From: Pseudomonadota bacterium
Lineage (GTDB): Bacteria; Pseudomonadota; Gammaproteobacteria; Burkholderiales; Methylophilaceae
Length of the DNA stretch: 7,201 nt
NCBI GenBank assembly: GCA_029549705.1
Contig: JAKPIR010000389.1
Location: 1-7,201, forward strand
Direction of reading: 5' to 3'
Shown: piece after piece, positions 6,868-7,201 of the stretch
Layout of the letters: each line of letters starts with the position of its first letter
Position numbering within the stretch: position 1 is the first letter of the stretch
The notes under the pieces: model-generated
Database searches by the model: none
Seen by the model: only the letters and a program-made list of their open reading frames with translations
What the model was told of the DNA's origin: nothing
Translations under genes and position numbers: made by a program

Positions 6868-6890
6868 TGTTGGGCCATTAAGTCAACACT
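6866..6890 (+). repeat. Hairpin across the accD stop and accD-folC gap
   Basis: AGTGTTG (6866-6872) is perfectly complementary to CAACACT (6884-6890), with an 11-nt loop. The stem begins inside the accD stop codon and ends 6 nt before the folC ATG. No T-run follows, so it is not an intrinsic terminator. It may affect folC translation or be chance. Confidence 0.4.
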
Positions 6891-6896
6891 TCCTTC

Positions 6897-7201
6897 ATGG
6901 CGCAAAAGATGTCAAATGGCCTGCATGGTCACGGTTCATCTTATCAAGATTTGGCGTCTTGGCTTCAGTACATTGAAAGTTTGCACCCCAAATCGATTGC
7001 GATGGGACTCGCGCGTATCACCCGCATGATAGAGCGCCTGCAACTTAACCCAGCCTTTAAAATTATTACCGTTGCTGGAACTAACGGCAAAGGTTCTACC
7101 TGTGCGATGTTGGAGCAAATTTATCTGCAAGCAGGCTATTCTGTAGGCTGTTATACATCGCCACATTTGTTACGTTACAACGAACGTGTACGCGTAAACG
7201 G
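6897..7201 (+). CDS. folC: Dihydrofolate synthase/folylpolyglutamate synthase, N-terminal part (3' end outside window)
   Basis: FolC adds L-glutamate to dihydropteroate and then extends the polyglutamate tail of folates, using ATP; it belongs to the Mur ligase-like family. Only 101 codons plus two bases are visible, running off the right edge. The translation contains LASWLQYIESLHPKSIAMGL (19-38), the ATP-binding P-loop GTNGKGST (61-68), and YTSPHLLRYNERVRVN (86-101), all classic FolC N-terminal signatures. ATG 6897 is the first start after an in-frame TAA at 6879. ATG 6909 (residue 5) is a possible alternative, and neither has a clear Shine-Dalgarno sequence. The 29-bp gap from accD suggests co-transcription. 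Confidence 0.95.
   Translation, partial: MAQKMSNGLHGHGSSYQDLASWLQYIESLHPKSIAMGLARITRMIERLQLNPAFKIITVAGTNGKGSTCAMLEQIYLQAGYSVGCYTSPHLLRYNERVRVN

Overview
The window is a stretch of ordinary proteobacterial core genome, and every recognisable gene is on the + strand. The order fimV - (EcfT/CbiQ-like membrane gene) - truA - trpF - trpB - trpA - accD - folC is a familiar betaproteobacterial arrangement. Moderate, slightly AT-leaning composition, together with the FimV and FolC sequences, makes me think of a betaproteobacterium of the Methylophilaceae/Nitrosomonadales type (for example a Methylotenera-like methylotroph). That taxonomic guess is inference from memory of gene order and was not tested by a search.

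Region by region: 1-1407 is the 3' part of fimV, open at the left edge, ending at a strong intrinsic terminator (1425-1453). From 1454 to 1713 there is an AT-rich gap with an imperfect long hairpin (1510-1561) and a doubtful 33-codon reading frame. At 1714-2364 lies an orphan ECF-type transporter membrane protein whose stop codon overlaps the truA start (TGATG). truA (2364-3185) encodes tRNA pseudouridine synthase A. After a 57-bp gap come three tryptophan genes, trpF (3243-3869, TTG start), trpB (3906-5108) and trpA (5127-5936). accD (6004-6867) follows with a strong ribosome binding site, and then the first 101 codons of folC (6897 to the right edge). A perfect 7-bp hairpin spans the accD stop and the accD-folC gap.

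Function: TrpF, TrpB and TrpA cover the phosphoribosylanthranilate isomerase step and the final tryptophan synthase reactions; the indole-3-glycerol phosphate synthase step between them (TrpC) and the earlier steps are not here. AccD is one half of the acetyl-CoA carboxyltransferase that commits carbon to fatty acids, and FolC makes and polyglutamylates folate. TruA modifies tRNA anticodon arms, and FimV is a cell-envelope/polar scaffold of type IV pili and related systems. No intrinsic terminator is visible between 1454 and the right edge, so truA through folC could be read on long transcripts with internal promoters.

I found no mobile element, CRISPR array, tRNA, rRNA, toxin-antitoxin or defence system, and no convincing new system. 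The least explained parts are the orphan EcfT-like gene and the 260-bp gap in front of it.
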